From the NCBI RefSeq assembly GCF_009755815.1, contig NZ_WRPK01000007.1:186001-250000 (forward strand): a stretch of 64,000 bases of DNA, in the 5' to 3' direction. Position 1 is the stretch's first letter, and the number at the start of each line of letters is the position of its first letter. The notes beneath the pieces are model-generated. The model ran no database searches. It was not told where the DNA came from and worked only from the letters and a program-made list of their open reading frames with translations. The translations under genes were made by a program, and so were the position numbers. Positions 27,806-36,565 of the stretch are shown in pieces. The DNA comes from Flavisphingomonas formosensis. Its GTDB lineage: Bacteria; Pseudomonadota; Alphaproteobacteria; Sphingomonadales; Sphingomonadaceae.

Positions 27806-28669
27806 GTGGCGGCCGGCGCCGCGCTGACTCTCGCCCGGCGCCATCTGCGCCTGCATCAGGTCGCGCGCTGGACGCCCAAGGACCGGACGGCGCGGCGCAT
27901 CGCCGCGGGCGTGCGCTACGGCCCGCTGCCCTGCCATAGGCTGGACGTCTATGCGCCCCGCCGCCCCGCCGCCGGCCCGCTGCCGATACTCCTTTTCTTC
28001 TACGGCGGCGGCTGGTCCTCGGGCGAGCGGGACTATTACGGCTTCGTCGGGCGAGCCCTGGCCGCGCGCGGCTTCATCACCGTCATTCCCGATTACCGGC
28101 TGGTGCCGCAGGTGCGCTTCCCCGCCTTCCTCGAGGATTGCGCCGAAGCGGTGCGCTGGGCGCGGGCGGAGGGCGGAGCGCATGGCGGCGACCCGGACCG
28201 GCTGCTGCTCGCCGGCCATTCGGCCGGAGCCTATAATGCCGCGATGCTGGCGCTGGACCCACAATGGCTGGCGGGTGATCGCGGCGCGGTGCGCGGGTTC
28301 GTCGGCCTGGCCGGCCCCTATGATTTCCTGCCGCTCGCGCCCGGCTTCGCTACCGAGGCGCTCGGCCGCTGGCCGGTGCCGGAGGAAACCCAGCCGGCCC
28401 ACTTCGCTGCGCCTGGCGCGCCGCCCGCGCTGCTGATCAGCGGCGACCGCGACGATGTGGTGTCTCCGCAGAACAGCCTCAGCCTCGCCGCACGGCTGCA
28501 CGCGACGGGCAATGCCGCCGATCTCCGCGTTCTTCCCGGCATCGGTCATGTCGAGCTGATCGCGACACTGGCGCAGCCGTTGCGCTGGCGGGCGCCGGTA
28601 TTGGCCGCGATCGCCGGCTTCGCCGCGCGAGTCACCGCGACCGCCGTCGAAGAGGCCGCCTTTCCGTAA
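27806..28669 (+). CDS. Alpha/beta hydrolase (carboxylesterase type), start uncertain
   Basis: The protein has at least 287 aa. FFYGGGWSSG (oxyanion hole) and AGHSAGAYN (nucleophile Ser near residue 138) identify an esterase/lipase of the hormone-sensitive-lipase-like group; GDRDDVVSP and GIGHVELI supply Asp and His. GTG 27806 has no ribosome site. In the same frame upstream, DDRRRARLLAGAGAALSATVAAG reads like a twin-arginine-type or membrane-anchor start, but no ATG, GTG or TTG precedes it. Either a rare start codon is used or a base is missing. It lies directly after the GST gene. Confidence 0.8.
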   Translation: MAAGAALTLARRHLRLHQVARWTPKDRTARRIAAGVRYGPLPCHRLDVYAPRRPAAGPLPILLFFYGGGWSSGERDYYGFVGRALAARGFITVIPDYRLVPQVRFPAFLEDCAEAVRWARAEGGAHGGDPDRLLLAGHSAGAYNAAMLALDPQWLAGDRGAVRGFVGLAGPYDFLPLAPGFATEALGRWPVPEETQPAHFAAPGAPPALLISGDRDDVVSPQNSLSLAARLHATGNAADLRVLPGIGHVELIATLAQPLRWRAPVLAAIAGFAARVTATAVEEAAFP

Positions 28670-28858
28670 CGTCAACAGCTGCGTTTCGTCGAAGCGTCTG
28701 TACCGTTCGTCGGCGCGCGAGGCGGTTGGCAGACTCGAGGTTGGCGTCGGTCGAACCCACAGTGAGCGCGGCGGCGTCTCGGCGTAGCACGATGCAGCGG
28801 CGGCCGGCGACATGTCCCCTGTCGGCCGCCGCGACGCCCCATTTCCGGGAGGAGACCG

Positions 28859-29206
28859 ATGATGAAGACCACTCTCATGCTGGTTGCGACCCTTGGCTCT
28901 GCCCTGGCCGTCCCTGCTTTCGCCGCCGACAGCCATGGCTCGACGGAGCGCGTCGAGGTCCGTTACCACGATCTGAACCTCGCGACTGCCGAGGGCACGA
29001 GCACGCTTGGCCGGCGAATCAGCAATGCCGCAACCGAAATCTGCGGCACCGCCGACGTGCGCGATCTCGCCATGCGCAACGCGGTGAACCAGTGCCGCAC
29101 GGCTGCGATAGCGAGTACGCAGACGCAGGTCGCCGAGGCTGTTTCCGCCGCGCAGCGCGGACAGGCTTATGCGCAGGCCAACAGCAGCATCGCCGTTTCG
29201 CGCTGA
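28859..29206 (+). CDS. UrcA family exported protein
   Basis: The protein has 115 aa. A signal peptide covers residues 1-23 (ending PAFAA). The UrcA core follows: VEVRYHDLNLATAEGTSTLGRRISNAATEICG and a second Cys in NQCRTAAI, likely forming a disulfide. UrcA proteins are small periplasmic proteins of unknown role, common in sphingomonads. The start follows GGGAGGAGACCG. The long inverted repeat at 29295-29374 lies beyond its stop. Confidence 0.85.
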   Translation: MMKTTLMLVATLGSALAVPAFAADSHGSTERVEVRYHDLNLATAEGTSTLGRRISNAATEICGTADVRDLAMRNAVNQCRTAAIASTQTQVAEAVSAAQRGQAYAQANSSIAVSR

Positions 29207-29294
29207 TCCCCGCTGCGCGCACGCCCCTGTCTGCGGGATTGCAGCGGGGGCGTCAGAGTCTGTTTCGAAATGCGCGGAAGCGCGCATTTCGAGG

Positions 29295-29374
29295 CGGCAC
29301 CGGCCCTCTCCCCCGCCCGGCCTCCCAACGGCAGTATTCTATGGGAGGCCGGGCGGGGGAGAGGGCCGGTGCCG
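29295..29374. repeat. 33-bp perfect inverted repeat between convergent genes
   Basis: Arms 29295-29327 and 29342-29374 are exact complements (CGGCACCGGCCCTCTCC...), with a 14-nt loop. Imperfect pairing continues outward (about 29257-29407). It can act as a terminator in both directions and looks like a dispersed palindromic repeat. Confidence 0.75.
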
Positions 29375-29408
29375 AGCATGCGCCGAAGGCGCATTTTCAA
29401 ACCGACTC

Positions 29409-30164
29409 TCAGCGACCCGCGAGGGCGCGGGCAGCGGCGAGATAGGTGCGGCCGATCCGGATTTGCGCACCATCCACGAGATGTGCGTGCCACACGCCCA
29501 TGCCATCATGGCTGAGCCGCGCGATGCGATCGCGGCGCACCATGGTCGAACGGTGCAGGCGGATGAAGAGATCGGGATCCAGCCGCCGCTCAAGCTCGCT
29601 GATCGTCTCGTGCAGCAGCAGGGAGCGCCCATTGGCGTGCAGCCGCATATAATCCCGCTCGGCATCGATGCGATCGATGTCCCGCGCGGCGATGCGGATC
29701 ATCTCCGATCGCCAGGGCACCCAGAATTCCTCCGTATAGGCCGTTTTCTCCGCCGGAGTGCCGGTGCCCGAGCGTAACGCCGCACCGACGCGGCCGATCG
29801 CCCGCGCCAGCCGCTCGGGCGAGACCGGCTTCAGCAGATAGTCCACCGCCGCGACATCGAACGCCGCCACCGCAAACTGATCGAAGGCGGTGCAGAAGAT
29901 GATCGCCGGGCGCGCCTGGCGATCCTCCAGCGCCCTGGCGACGGCAAGGCCGTCCAGGCCAGGCATGGCGATGTCGAGCAGCAGCAGCTCGGGCGTGAGC
30001 GCATCGACCAGCCGCAACGCCGCCTCGCCATCCGACGCGGTGCCGACCAGATCGATTCCCGGCGTCTGGGCGCACAATATCTGCAGGCGCTCGATCGCCA
30101 GCGGCTCGTCGTCGACGATCAGCGAGCGGAGCGGGGGAGCGGGAGGAGGCTGGTCAGCAGCCAT
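29409..30164 (-). CDS. LytTR-family response regulator
   Basis: The protein has 251 aa. The receiver domain (about 12-125) has the acidic pocket VDDE and phosphorylation Asp64 in LLLLDIAMPG, with Lys in YLLKPVS. The LytTR DNA-binding domain occupies about 150-245 (IDRIDAERDYMRLHANG, IRLHRSTMVRRDRI). It overlaps the end of the sensor kinase gene by 11 nt, so the two form a two-component system of LytS/LytR type. Targets cannot be inferred from the window. Confidence 0.92.
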   Translation of the reverse strand: MAADQPPPAPPLRSLIVDDEPLAIERLQILCAQTPGIDLVGTASDGEAALRLVDALTPELLLLDIAMPGLDGLAVARALEDRQARPAIIFCTAFDQFAVAAFDVAAVDYLLKPVSPERLARAIGRVGAALRSGTGTPAEKTAYTEEFWVPWRSEMIRIAARDIDRIDAERDYMRLHANGRSLLLHETISELERRLDPDLFIRLHRSTMVRRDRIARLSHDGMGVWHAHLVDGAQIRIGRTYLAAARALAGR

Positions 30165-31377
30165 GGCGGATCAGCGGCATGCGAAGCGCGACCCGGAAGC
30201 CGCCGGCCGGCAGCGGCCCCCATGTGCAGGACGCCGCATCGCCGAAGCGGGCGGCGAGCCGGTCCCGGACATTGGCCAGCCCGACACCGGTGCCTTCCGC
30301 CCGGTCGTCGTCGATCGGATCGCCGTCATCCTCGACCACGACATGCAGATTGCGATCCCGTTCGGTGGCGGTGATCGAGACCAGCACCGGCCGGCGCGCG
30401 CGCGACACGCCATATTTGATCGCATTCTCGACCAGTGGCTGGAGGATCAGGCCGGGCACGCAGGCGGTGCGCAGCGAGGCGGGGACGTCGATGGCGACTT
30501 CCAGCCGATCCGGGAAGCGAACCCCTTCGATATCGAGATAGAGGCGCTGCAGTCGCAGCTCTTCGGCCAGCATGACATCCTCGCTCGGATCGCCGGTGAG
30601 GCTGGTGCGGAAGAAGGTGGCGAGGTTCATGATCATCTTCTCCGCCTCCTGCGTGCGCTGGGCGAGCACGAGGCTGGAGAGCGAATTCAGCGTGTTGAAC
30701 AGGAAATGCGGATTGACCTGATAGCGCAGCGCGCGCAGCTCCGCCGCCTGGGCCTGTTCGCGAAAGGCCGCGGCGCGGCGCTCGGCGAGCGCGCTGGCGC
30801 CGGCATAGCCGAGCGCGAGATAGAGGGCGCCCCAGCCGCCGAAGAAGAAGATATCGTTGATCGCCGTATCCGCGATCATCATCAGCGGCGTATCCTTCGA
30901 CATCTCGTCATCGTCGACGCCGACGCTGACGGTCACGCTCTTGTCGCCGTTGACGATCGTGGTGGTCTTCTGGTGCTGGGTATGGTGCTTTTGCGCAGCG
31001 TGAACCGGCTTGTAGAGGTAGAAGGCCGAATAGTTGACGAAGGCGAAGGCGGTCGAGGCCGGCACGGCCAGCGCCAGGATCAGCAACAGCTTGCGGCCCA
31101 GCGTGGCCGGCATCCAGCGGCGCAGGCCGAGATACATGAGCCAGGTGAGCCCGATGCCGACGATGCCGACGCAGACGCGCCGCGTGAACATGTCCAGCTG
31201 ATCGTCGAACTGCATGAACAGCGAGCGAATGGTGACGATGACGAGATAGAAGATCCAGAAGCCGAGGATCGACAGCAAGGTTACCCGCGCATCCGGCGAG
31301 CCAGCTGCATCGCCGGTGCGTTCAGGTGCGGCACGTTCGAGCCCATGAGATGCCATGCGGGGCGCATATTCGTTCAT
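30154..31377 (-). CDS. LytS-type sensor histidine kinase
   Basis: The protein has 407 aa from ATG 31377, chosen because AGGA lies about 10 nt upstream; a TTG 18 nt earlier is less likely. Membrane helices lie at about 33-52, 70-84, 97-120 and 175-192. The His_kinase domain carries YQVNPHFLFNTLNSL with His224. The ATPase part contains LQPLVENAIKYG (N box) and GTGVGLANVRDRL (G box). A His-rich loop (HAAQKHHTQHQK, about 126-137) sits between helices, so metal sensing is conceivable. It forms an operon with the LytTR regulator. Confidence 0.92.
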   Translation of the reverse strand: MNEYAPRMASHGLERAAPERTGDAAGSPDARVTLLSILGFWIFYLVIVTIRSLFMQFDDQLDMFTRRVCVGIVGIGLTWLMYLGLRRWMPATLGRKLLLILALAVPASTAFAFVNYSAFYLYKPVHAAQKHHTQHQKTTTIVNGDKSVTVSVGVDDDEMSKDTPLMMIADTAINDIFFFGGWGALYLALGYAGASALAERRAAAFREQAQAAELRALRYQVNPHFLFNTLNSLSSLVLAQRTQEAEKMIMNLATFFRTSLTGDPSEDVMLAEELRLQRLYLDIEGVRFPDRLEVAIDVPASLRTACVPGLILQPLVENAIKYGVSRARRPVLVSITATERDRNLHVVVEDDGDPIDDDRAEGTGVGLANVRDRLAARFGDAASCTWGPLPAGGFRVALRMPLIRHGC

Positions 31378-31488
31378 GGGACATCCTAACCCCAAAGCCG
31401 CGCCGGTAGTTTAGGCAAAACCGACCTCCATCGAAAGCGGCAGCGCGTTCATCGAAAGAGAAGGGTGGGGAAGGAGGGGGCCGCGACC

Positions 31489-31513
31489 GGAACGGGCCGC
31501 CGCGCGGTTCGTT
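31489..31513 (+). promoter_or_regulatory. EcfG-type stress promoter (exact consensus)
   Basis: GGAAC (31489-31493), exactly 16 nt, then CGTT (31510-31513). This matches the alphaproteobacterial EcfG consensus fully and lies 26 bp upstream of the ATG at 31539. Confidence 0.75.
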
Positions 31514-31538
31514 GACAGCCATGGACAGGAGACCAGAG

Positions 31539-31799
31539 ATGATCAGCGATACGAAAGACCGCGATCCGAAGGACCCGCCGGCTACACCGAAGATCCGTAC
31601 CGCGCACGATGCGAGCGACGACGTGCGGCTGCAGCGCGATCCGTCGCATGAGGATGCCAAGCTCGACGTAGCGCTGGACGAGAGTTTTCCCACTTCCGAC
31701 GCGCCTTCCAACACGCAGCCTGGCAAGGGCAAGGATCCGGCGCCCTCTTCCGGCTATGACGAAGAGGCAGAAAAGGCGCGCATGGACGCGAAGGAATGA
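31539..31799 (+). CDS. Small hydrophilic stress-type protein
   Basis: The protein has 86 aa from ATG 31539, which follows AGGAG at good spacing. It is highly charged and Pro-rich with no hydrophobic core. It contains LDVALDESFPTSDAPS, close to the ESFPASDxPS motif found in many short alphaproteobacterial proteins of unknown function. The exact EcfG promoter upstream suggests induction by the general stress response. It is probably disordered. Confidence 0.75.
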   Translation: MISDTKDRDPKDPPATPKIRTAHDASDDVRLQRDPSHEDAKLDVALDESFPTSDAPSNTQPGKGKDPAPSSGYDEEAEKARMDAKE

Positions 31800-31814
31800 T
31801 GGCAGCGGAGATTT

Positions 31815-31836
31815 GCCAGGCGAGATCTCGCCTGGC
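31815..31836 (+). terminator. Perfect 22-bp palindrome after the stress gene
   Basis: The arm GCCAGGCGAGA pairs with its exact complement with no spacer, 15 nt beyond the stop. It is a likely terminator. The rest of 31837-32081 shows nothing else. Confidence 0.5.
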
Positions 31837-32081
31837 GTCGGCCTGCGAGCGGAGCGAGACCTGGTTTCGGTGAGGCCCCATCCGTTTGCATGCGCGAGCG
31901 ACAGCGGCGGCCAAGAGAGTTATCCACGTTTTCAATCGCTGCATGCTGCGCCGTCGTAAAAGCAATGTTGCATTGCAACACAAAACATGCTCCGTTCCTG
32001 AATGCCAGCATACCAGCGGGTTAAGCAGCCGCTAACCAGCCAAGGCGCATCATGCTGGCCTAATGGTTTGGGGGTAGTTTT

Positions 32082-32630
32082 ATGGGCACCCAGATGAGAC
32101 CAGCGGATGGCGCGATGACGCTGGCGGAGATGAAGGAATTCGCGAGTTTCCCGGCATCGGTGCAGCGGTATATCCGCCGCTCGCTCGATGTCGGTCTTGA
32201 TCGGGAGGATGCGCTGGTGCGCTGGTCCCGCGATGTAGTCGAAGCGGCCAGCATCAAGGCGCAGACGCGCATATACGGGCGCCTCGACCGGATCCGCAAT
32301 CTCGTTCCCGACGATAGCGGCCTGGATGCGGTGGAGCCTTTCTTCGCCCCGCTGGTGACCATCTCTGCCTTCGATCTGGGGCAGGACCGGCTGAACGGCT
32401 TCGGTGCCTATCGCTTCCTTTACGAGCGGCTGATCGGAGCGAATGTGCGCCCCTGGCTGCCGGGAGCCTTCTGCGCCGCGGCGGCCCTGCCGCACCTCCA
32501 TCCGGAAAAGCGGCGCATCCTTCTCCAGTCGATCAGCGAGGCGGCCGCGACGGCGCCGGGCTGGTCGAACCGCGAGCCTTGCTTCTATCCCGAGTGGGTG
32601 GACAAGGTGGAGCCGCGGCTGGCCAGCTGA
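32082..32630 (+). CDS. Protein of unknown function
   Basis: The protein has 182 aa, is soluble and helix-rich, with no signal peptide and no recognised motif. Features seen are RRSLDVGLDREDALVRWSRDV near the start, WLPGAFCAAAALPHLHPEKRR in the middle and FYPEWVDKVEPRLAS at the end. The good codon pattern and an AT-rich leader (31930-32080) support it as a real gene. It stands alone. Confidence 0.6.
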   Translation: MGTQMRPADGAMTLAEMKEFASFPASVQRYIRRSLDVGLDREDALVRWSRDVVEAASIKAQTRIYGRLDRIRNLVPDDSGLDAVEPFFAPLVTISAFDLGQDRLNGFGAYRFLYERLIGANVRPWLPGAFCAAAALPHLHPEKRRILLQSISEAAATAPGWSNREPCFYPEWVDKVEPRLAS

Positions 32631-32826
32631 GTTTTCCAGCCTGGAGCGTTCAGGATCCGATTGCGGCCGATCGGCCGTGCCATCCATCTATGCCGGCGTG
32701 ATTTGCAGGGCGGCAGATAGGCCTTCCGCCTTGAATCGCATCAAGCAGCGCGGCGCCGTGGAAACGGATCGCATTCCCCGCGTTCCGGTGCATGACCGTT
32801 AGACATTCCATGAGGGGGATTTCCCG

Positions 32827-33669
32827 ATGCCCGCCACCCGCCTGACCACCAAGCGCGTGGAGAAGCCCTGGGGCCGGCGCGATCTGTGGCCCGGCTTCGG
32901 CGACGTTCCCGCAGGCGGCGACCCGGTCGGCGAGATCTGGTTCGAGGATCCGCGCGGCGGCGATCCGGTTCTGCTGATCAAATATCTGTTCACCAGCGAG
33001 AAGCTGTCGGTGCAGGTGCATCCCGACGATGCGGAGGCACGCGCACGGGGCTATCCGCGCGGCAAGGACGAAGCCTGGGTGGTGCTGTCGGCGGAGCCGC
33101 ATGCCACCATCGCGATCGGCACCTTGCAGGTGATGAGCCGCGAGGAGCTCAAGGCTTCCGCGCTCGACGGATCCATCGAGGCCAAGCTCGACTGGAAAGC
33201 GGTGAAGACCGGCGACAGCTATTATTCTCCGGCCGGCACGGTGCATGCAATCGGGCCGGGGCTGACCCTGGTCGAAGTGCAGCAGAATGTGGACCTGACC
33301 TATCGACTCTACGATTACGGCCGGCCGCGCGAACTGCATCTGACGGATGGCATCGCGGTGAGCCACCCCGTTCCCTATGTTGCGCCGTTCCTTCCGAAGG
33401 AAATCGCGCCGGGCCGGGAGATTCTGGCCGATGGTCCGGCCTTCGTGATGGAGCGCTGGTCCCGTGAAGGAAGCGGCACCATATCCGGCGGCGATCGGCC
33501 GGTCTGGCTCATCCCGCTGACCGGGAGCGGCTCCGTCGATGGCGATCCGATCGAGACGGATGGCGTATGGCTGATCGAGGGCGACGCCGAACTGACGCTG
33601 AGCGGCGCGGTGGACGTGATCGTCGCCTATCCCGATGCGGGCGTGATCCAGGGGCTGTGGAGCGGCTGA
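32827..33669 (+). CDS. manA: Mannose-6-phosphate isomerase, class I
   Basis: This enzyme interconverts mannose-6-phosphate and fructose-6-phosphate, feeding GDP-mannose and polysaccharide synthesis. The protein has 280 aa, the short bacterial form. It opens with EKPWGRRDLWPGF. Zinc ligands are supplied by VQVHPDD and SPAGTVHAIG; QNVDLTYRLYDYGR is the conserved active-site arginine region. GAGGGG precedes the start at a slightly short distance. No other sugar genes are adjacent. Confidence 0.9.
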   Translation: MPATRLTTKRVEKPWGRRDLWPGFGDVPAGGDPVGEIWFEDPRGGDPVLLIKYLFTSEKLSVQVHPDDAEARARGYPRGKDEAWVVLSAEPHATIAIGTLQVMSREELKASALDGSIEAKLDWKAVKTGDSYYSPAGTVHAIGPGLTLVEVQQNVDLTYRLYDYGRPRELHLTDGIAVSHPVPYVAPFLPKEIAPGREILADGPAFVMERWSREGSGTISGGDRPVWLIPLTGSGSVDGDPIETDGVWLIEGDAELTLSGAVDVIVAYPDAGVIQGLWSG

Positions 33670-33706
33670 CTCAAGCCTTTCCTGTATGGCTGTCCTTGCC
33701 GCCGTT

Positions 33707-33730
33707 CATCTTCCCCCTGTGGGGAGGATG
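33707..33730. terminator. Hairpin between convergent genes
   Basis: CATCTTCCCC pairs with GGGGAGGATG around CTGT, with one mispair. It lies between the manA stop and the convergent NUDIX gene. Confidence 0.5.
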
Positions 33731-33782
33731 AGAAGGGAGGAACCGACAATATGGGAGGGCCCCCTGAAGGGGAGCGCTCGCT

Positions 33783-34547
33783 CTATCCCCGGGTCGCCGT
33801 CGCGAGCGGTTCGCCCGTGATCGGGTAGCCGAGGCCGTCGCTGATGCAGAGCCACTGCTCGCCATTGCGCTGTTCGACGAAGGGGGTGATCGTGGTGATG
33901 CCGATCGCCTCGGCCTGGGCGGCCGCCTCCGCGAGGGTGGAGAACTGGGCCAGCCGTTCCAGGTTGCGGCGGGTCGGGAAGATGACGCGGTGATGGCCCG
34001 CATCCGAATCCGCGATGGCGTCCGCCGCCGACATCCAGATCGCCCTTATGCTTTCGCCGCCATCGGGCATGGCCTCGGTCATGTGCATCGCCTCGGCGAG
34101 ATAGAAGCGGGTATCGAAGGTGCGCTTTTCCAGCCGGGGCGGCGGACACCAGCGTGCGAAAGGCGCAAGCCGCCCAATTTCGAGGCTGAGGCCGTGTGCG
34201 GCGAGCAGCGCGCCGAAATCGGAGCCATCGCGCAGCGCTGCGCGCAGATGGCCGACGAGCGCCGCATCCGGCTGCGGTTCGATCGCGATGGCGACGCCGG
34301 TTTCCTCCACCGTCTCCCGGATCGCGGCGATGCGGGCGGCGGCGTCATCGCGATCGATTCCGGTCCGCTTCGCCTCGGCCGCGGCAAGGGCGTGATCGCC
34401 GGGATCGATGCGTCCGCCCGGAAACACCATCGCGCCGGCCGCGAAAACCATTGCGCTGCTGCGCTCCACCATGAGCAGCTCGGGCGGCAGGCCGTGGCGC
34501 GGACGCATCAGGATCAGCGTCGCGGCGGGAATCGGTCCATCACTCAT
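33783..34547 (-). CDS. NUDIX hydrolase
   Basis: The protein has 254 aa from ATG 34547. A longer frame starts at 34628, but its extra residues do not resemble the family. The NUDIX box is present in stretched form: GGRIDPGD, an insertion, then AAIRETVEETGV. This insertion is typical of the NUDT19-like group that includes coenzyme-A diphosphatases. GAMVFPGGRI precedes it. The substrate is not known. It is a single gene. Confidence 0.85.
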   Translation of the reverse strand: MSDGPIPAATLILMRPRHGLPPELLMVERSSAMVFAAGAMVFPGGRIDPGDHALAAAEAKRTGIDRDDAAARIAAIRETVEETGVAIAIEPQPDAALVGHLRAALRDGSDFGALLAAHGLSLEIGRLAPFARWCPPPRLEKRTFDTRFYLAEAMHMTEAMPDGGESIRAIWMSAADAIADSDAGHHRVIFPTRRNLERLAQFSTLAEAAAQAEAIGITTITPFVEQRNGEQWLCISDGLGYPITGEPLATATRG

Positions 34548-34694
34548 GACCAAGCGGGTAGATGGGTTCGACGCTGGACGGAAACATTTTCGCCACATTG
34601 AAGGCCTGATGGATCGAATGTCATCCATCGTCCCTCCAATTGCCCCGGCGGCGGCGGCGTGGCAGAGCGGCCTTCGAATGAGGGTGCGCAGCGA

Positions 34695-35297
34695 ATGATC
34701 GGAATGACGATGCTGGCCCTGGCGATCGGCGTCGCGCTGATCGCCGGGTGGCGGCTCTATCTATGTATCGTGGTGGTGGGCCTCACGATGCATGCGGGAT
34801 GGCTGGATTTTCCCGCCTATCTCTACCGCATGGGGATCGTCGCCGATCCCTGGGTGCTCGGATCCGCGGCGGCGCTGCTGATCGTCGAGACGGTCGCCGA
34901 CAAGATCCGCTGGCTCGATTCGCTCTGGGACGCGGTCCACACCGTGATCCGGCCGCTGGGCGCAGCCTTGCTGGCGCTGGCGATCGGCGATCCGCCCGCG
35001 CCGCTGTGGCAGGTAGGCATCTTCCTGCTCGGCGGCGCGGCCGGGCTCTACAGTCATGCGGCCAAGGCGACGATGCGTGCCCTTGCCAATGCGGCGGCAC
35101 GGCCGCTGAACACGGTGCTGCTGTCGCTGGCCGAGGATATTGCCGCGGTGCTGCTGCTCGCCATTGCGCTGCTTCACCCGTTCGGAGCCTGCGGCGTCGC
35201 GACACTGATGCTGTTGCTCGACGGCGCGCTGCTGCTCGCCGCGCGCGGGCGCATCCGGCGGCTGCTCGGCGGCGAGGACGGGTTGGAGCATAGCTGA
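34695..35297 (+). CDS. DUF4126 membrane protein
   Basis: The protein has 200 aa from ATG 34695 and about six hydrophobic segments. It shows family features: IAGWRLYLCIVVVGLTM, a VETVADKIRWLDSLWDAVHTVIRP block and later GLYSHAAKATMRALAN. DUF4126 proteins are inner-membrane proteins of unknown function. An upstream GTG (34659) would add 12 residues that are not conserved in appearance. Confidence 0.8.
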   Translation: MIGMTMLALAIGVALIAGWRLYLCIVVVGLTMHAGWLDFPAYLYRMGIVADPWVLGSAAALLIVETVADKIRWLDSLWDAVHTVIRPLGAALLALAIGDPPAPLWQVGIFLLGGAAGLYSHAAKATMRALANAAARPLNTVLLSLAEDIAAVLLLAIALLHPFGACGVATLMLLLDGALLLAARGRIRRLLGGEDGLEHS

Positions 35298-35349
35298 GGG
35301 ATTGAGCCTCCCTCCGCCGGTGCTCCGGTGTTCGTACGTTGGCGATTCG

Positions 35350-35499
35350 CCTTTTTCATCCTCCCCGGAACGGGGAGGGGGACCGCCGAAGGCGGTGGAG
35401 GGGTTCGGCTCACGTCAGACGTGTCGCTTGTCGTAAGCGGGAACCCCTCCACCACCCTGCGGGTGGTCCCCCTCCCCCTTGCGGGGGAGGATGAAAAGG
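35350..35499. repeat. 150-bp imperfect palindrome
   Basis: The left half (CCTTTTTCATCCTCCCC...) and right half (...GGGGGAGGATGAAAAGG) pair over about 55 bases with several mismatches and nested small hairpins. It lies between the convergent DUF4126 and asd genes and can terminate both. It resembles a dispersed sphingomonad palindromic element. Confidence 0.65.
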
Positions 35500-35506
35500 T
35501 GGGGAG

Positions 35507-36565
35507 TCAGCGCGGTAGCAGCTGCTCGGCGATCTGGATGGCATTGAGGGCAGCACCCTTCAGCAGCTGGTCGCCGGAGACGAACAGCGAGAGCGAGCGG
35601 CCGCTCGGATCGCCGAGATCGGTGCGGACGCGTCCGACCAGCACGTCCTCGATGCCGCTGGCTTCGACCGGCATCGGGAAATGGTTGCCGGCGCGATCGT
35701 CGACCAGGCGCACGCCCGGCGCCACGGCGAGCAGGGATCGGGCCTCGTCGACCGAGACCGGTGCGTCGAATTCGACGGTCATCGCGATCGAGTGGGCACG
35801 CAGCACCGGCACGCGCACGCAGGTCATGCCGATCGGCAGCTCCGGCGTGCCGAGGATGCGCCGGGTCTCGGCCATCGCCTTCAGTTCCTCGCCATTATAG
35901 CCGGTCTCGGGATCGACGTCGGCATTATGGCTGAACAGGTTGAACGCATAGGGATGCGGCAGCACCTGCGGCTGGAAGGGGCGGTCGTCGAGGTAGGCGG
36001 CGGTCGCGTCGCGCAGCTCCTGCATCGCGGCGGCGCCGGCGCCGGACGCGGACTGATAGGTGGCGGCCTGGAGGCGGCGGATCGGATGGGCGCGGTGGAG
36101 CGGGGCGAGCGCCATGGTCATGATCGCAGCGACGCAATTGGGATTGGCGATGATCCCGTTGTGGCGCTCCATAGAGGCCCCGTTCACCTCGGGCACGACC
36201 AGCGGCACATGCGCCTCCATGCGGAAGGCGGAGCTGTTGTCGACCACGACCGCGCCCGCATCCACCGCCGCCTTGGCGAAGCGGCGGGAGATGGTGGCGC
36301 CGGCGGAGAAGAGCGCGATGTCGATGCCGTCGAAGCTGTTCTCGGTCAGTTCGGCGATGGTCAGCTCGCCGCCGTCGAAGGGCAAGGTGCGGCCGGCGGA
36401 ACGGGCCGAAGCGAGCAGGCGGACCTCGCTATGGGGGAAGCGGCGCTGCTCGATGCAGCGGAGCAGCTCGACGCCGACCGCGCCGGTGGCGCCGACGATC
36501 GCGATGGCGGGGGCAGCCGCGCTGCGCGGGCGGCTTTCGGAGAGGGTGGCAGTCTGGTCGAGCAT
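35507..36565 (-). CDS. asd: Aspartate-semialdehyde dehydrogenase
   Basis: This enzyme reduces aspartyl-4-phosphate to aspartate semialdehyde with NADPH, at the branch to lysine, diaminopimelate, threonine and methionine. The protein has 352 aa. The nucleotide motif GATGAVG lies at residues 25-31 and the catalytic Cys144 in NPNCVAA. VRVPVLRAHS contains the active-site His. The N-terminus has about 18 extra residues before the fold. A stem of 10 bp at 36594-36624, just upstream, may be a leader structure. Confidence 0.93.
   Translation of the reverse strand: MLDQTATLSESRPRSAAAPAIAIVGATGAVGVELLRCIEQRRFPHSEVRLLASARSAGRTLPFDGGELTIAELTENSFDGIDIALFSAGATISRRFAKAAVDAGAVVVDNSSAFRMEAHVPLVVPEVNGASMERHNGIIANPNCVAAIMTMALAPLHRAHPIRRLQAATYQSASGAGAAAMQELRDATAAYLDDRPFQPQVLPHPYAFNLFSHNADVDPETGYNGEELKAMAETRRILGTPELPIGMTCVRVPVLRAHSIAMTVEFDAPVSVDEARSLLAVAPGVRLVDDRAGNHFPMPVEASGIEDVLVGRVRTDLGDPSGRSLSLFVSGDQLLKGAALNAIQIAEQLLPR

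Noticed and set aside
34655-34700. tRNA-like pieces (TGGCAGAGCGG, TTCGAAT) before the DUF4126 gene
   Set aside because: No acceptor stem or cloverleaf can be formed around them.
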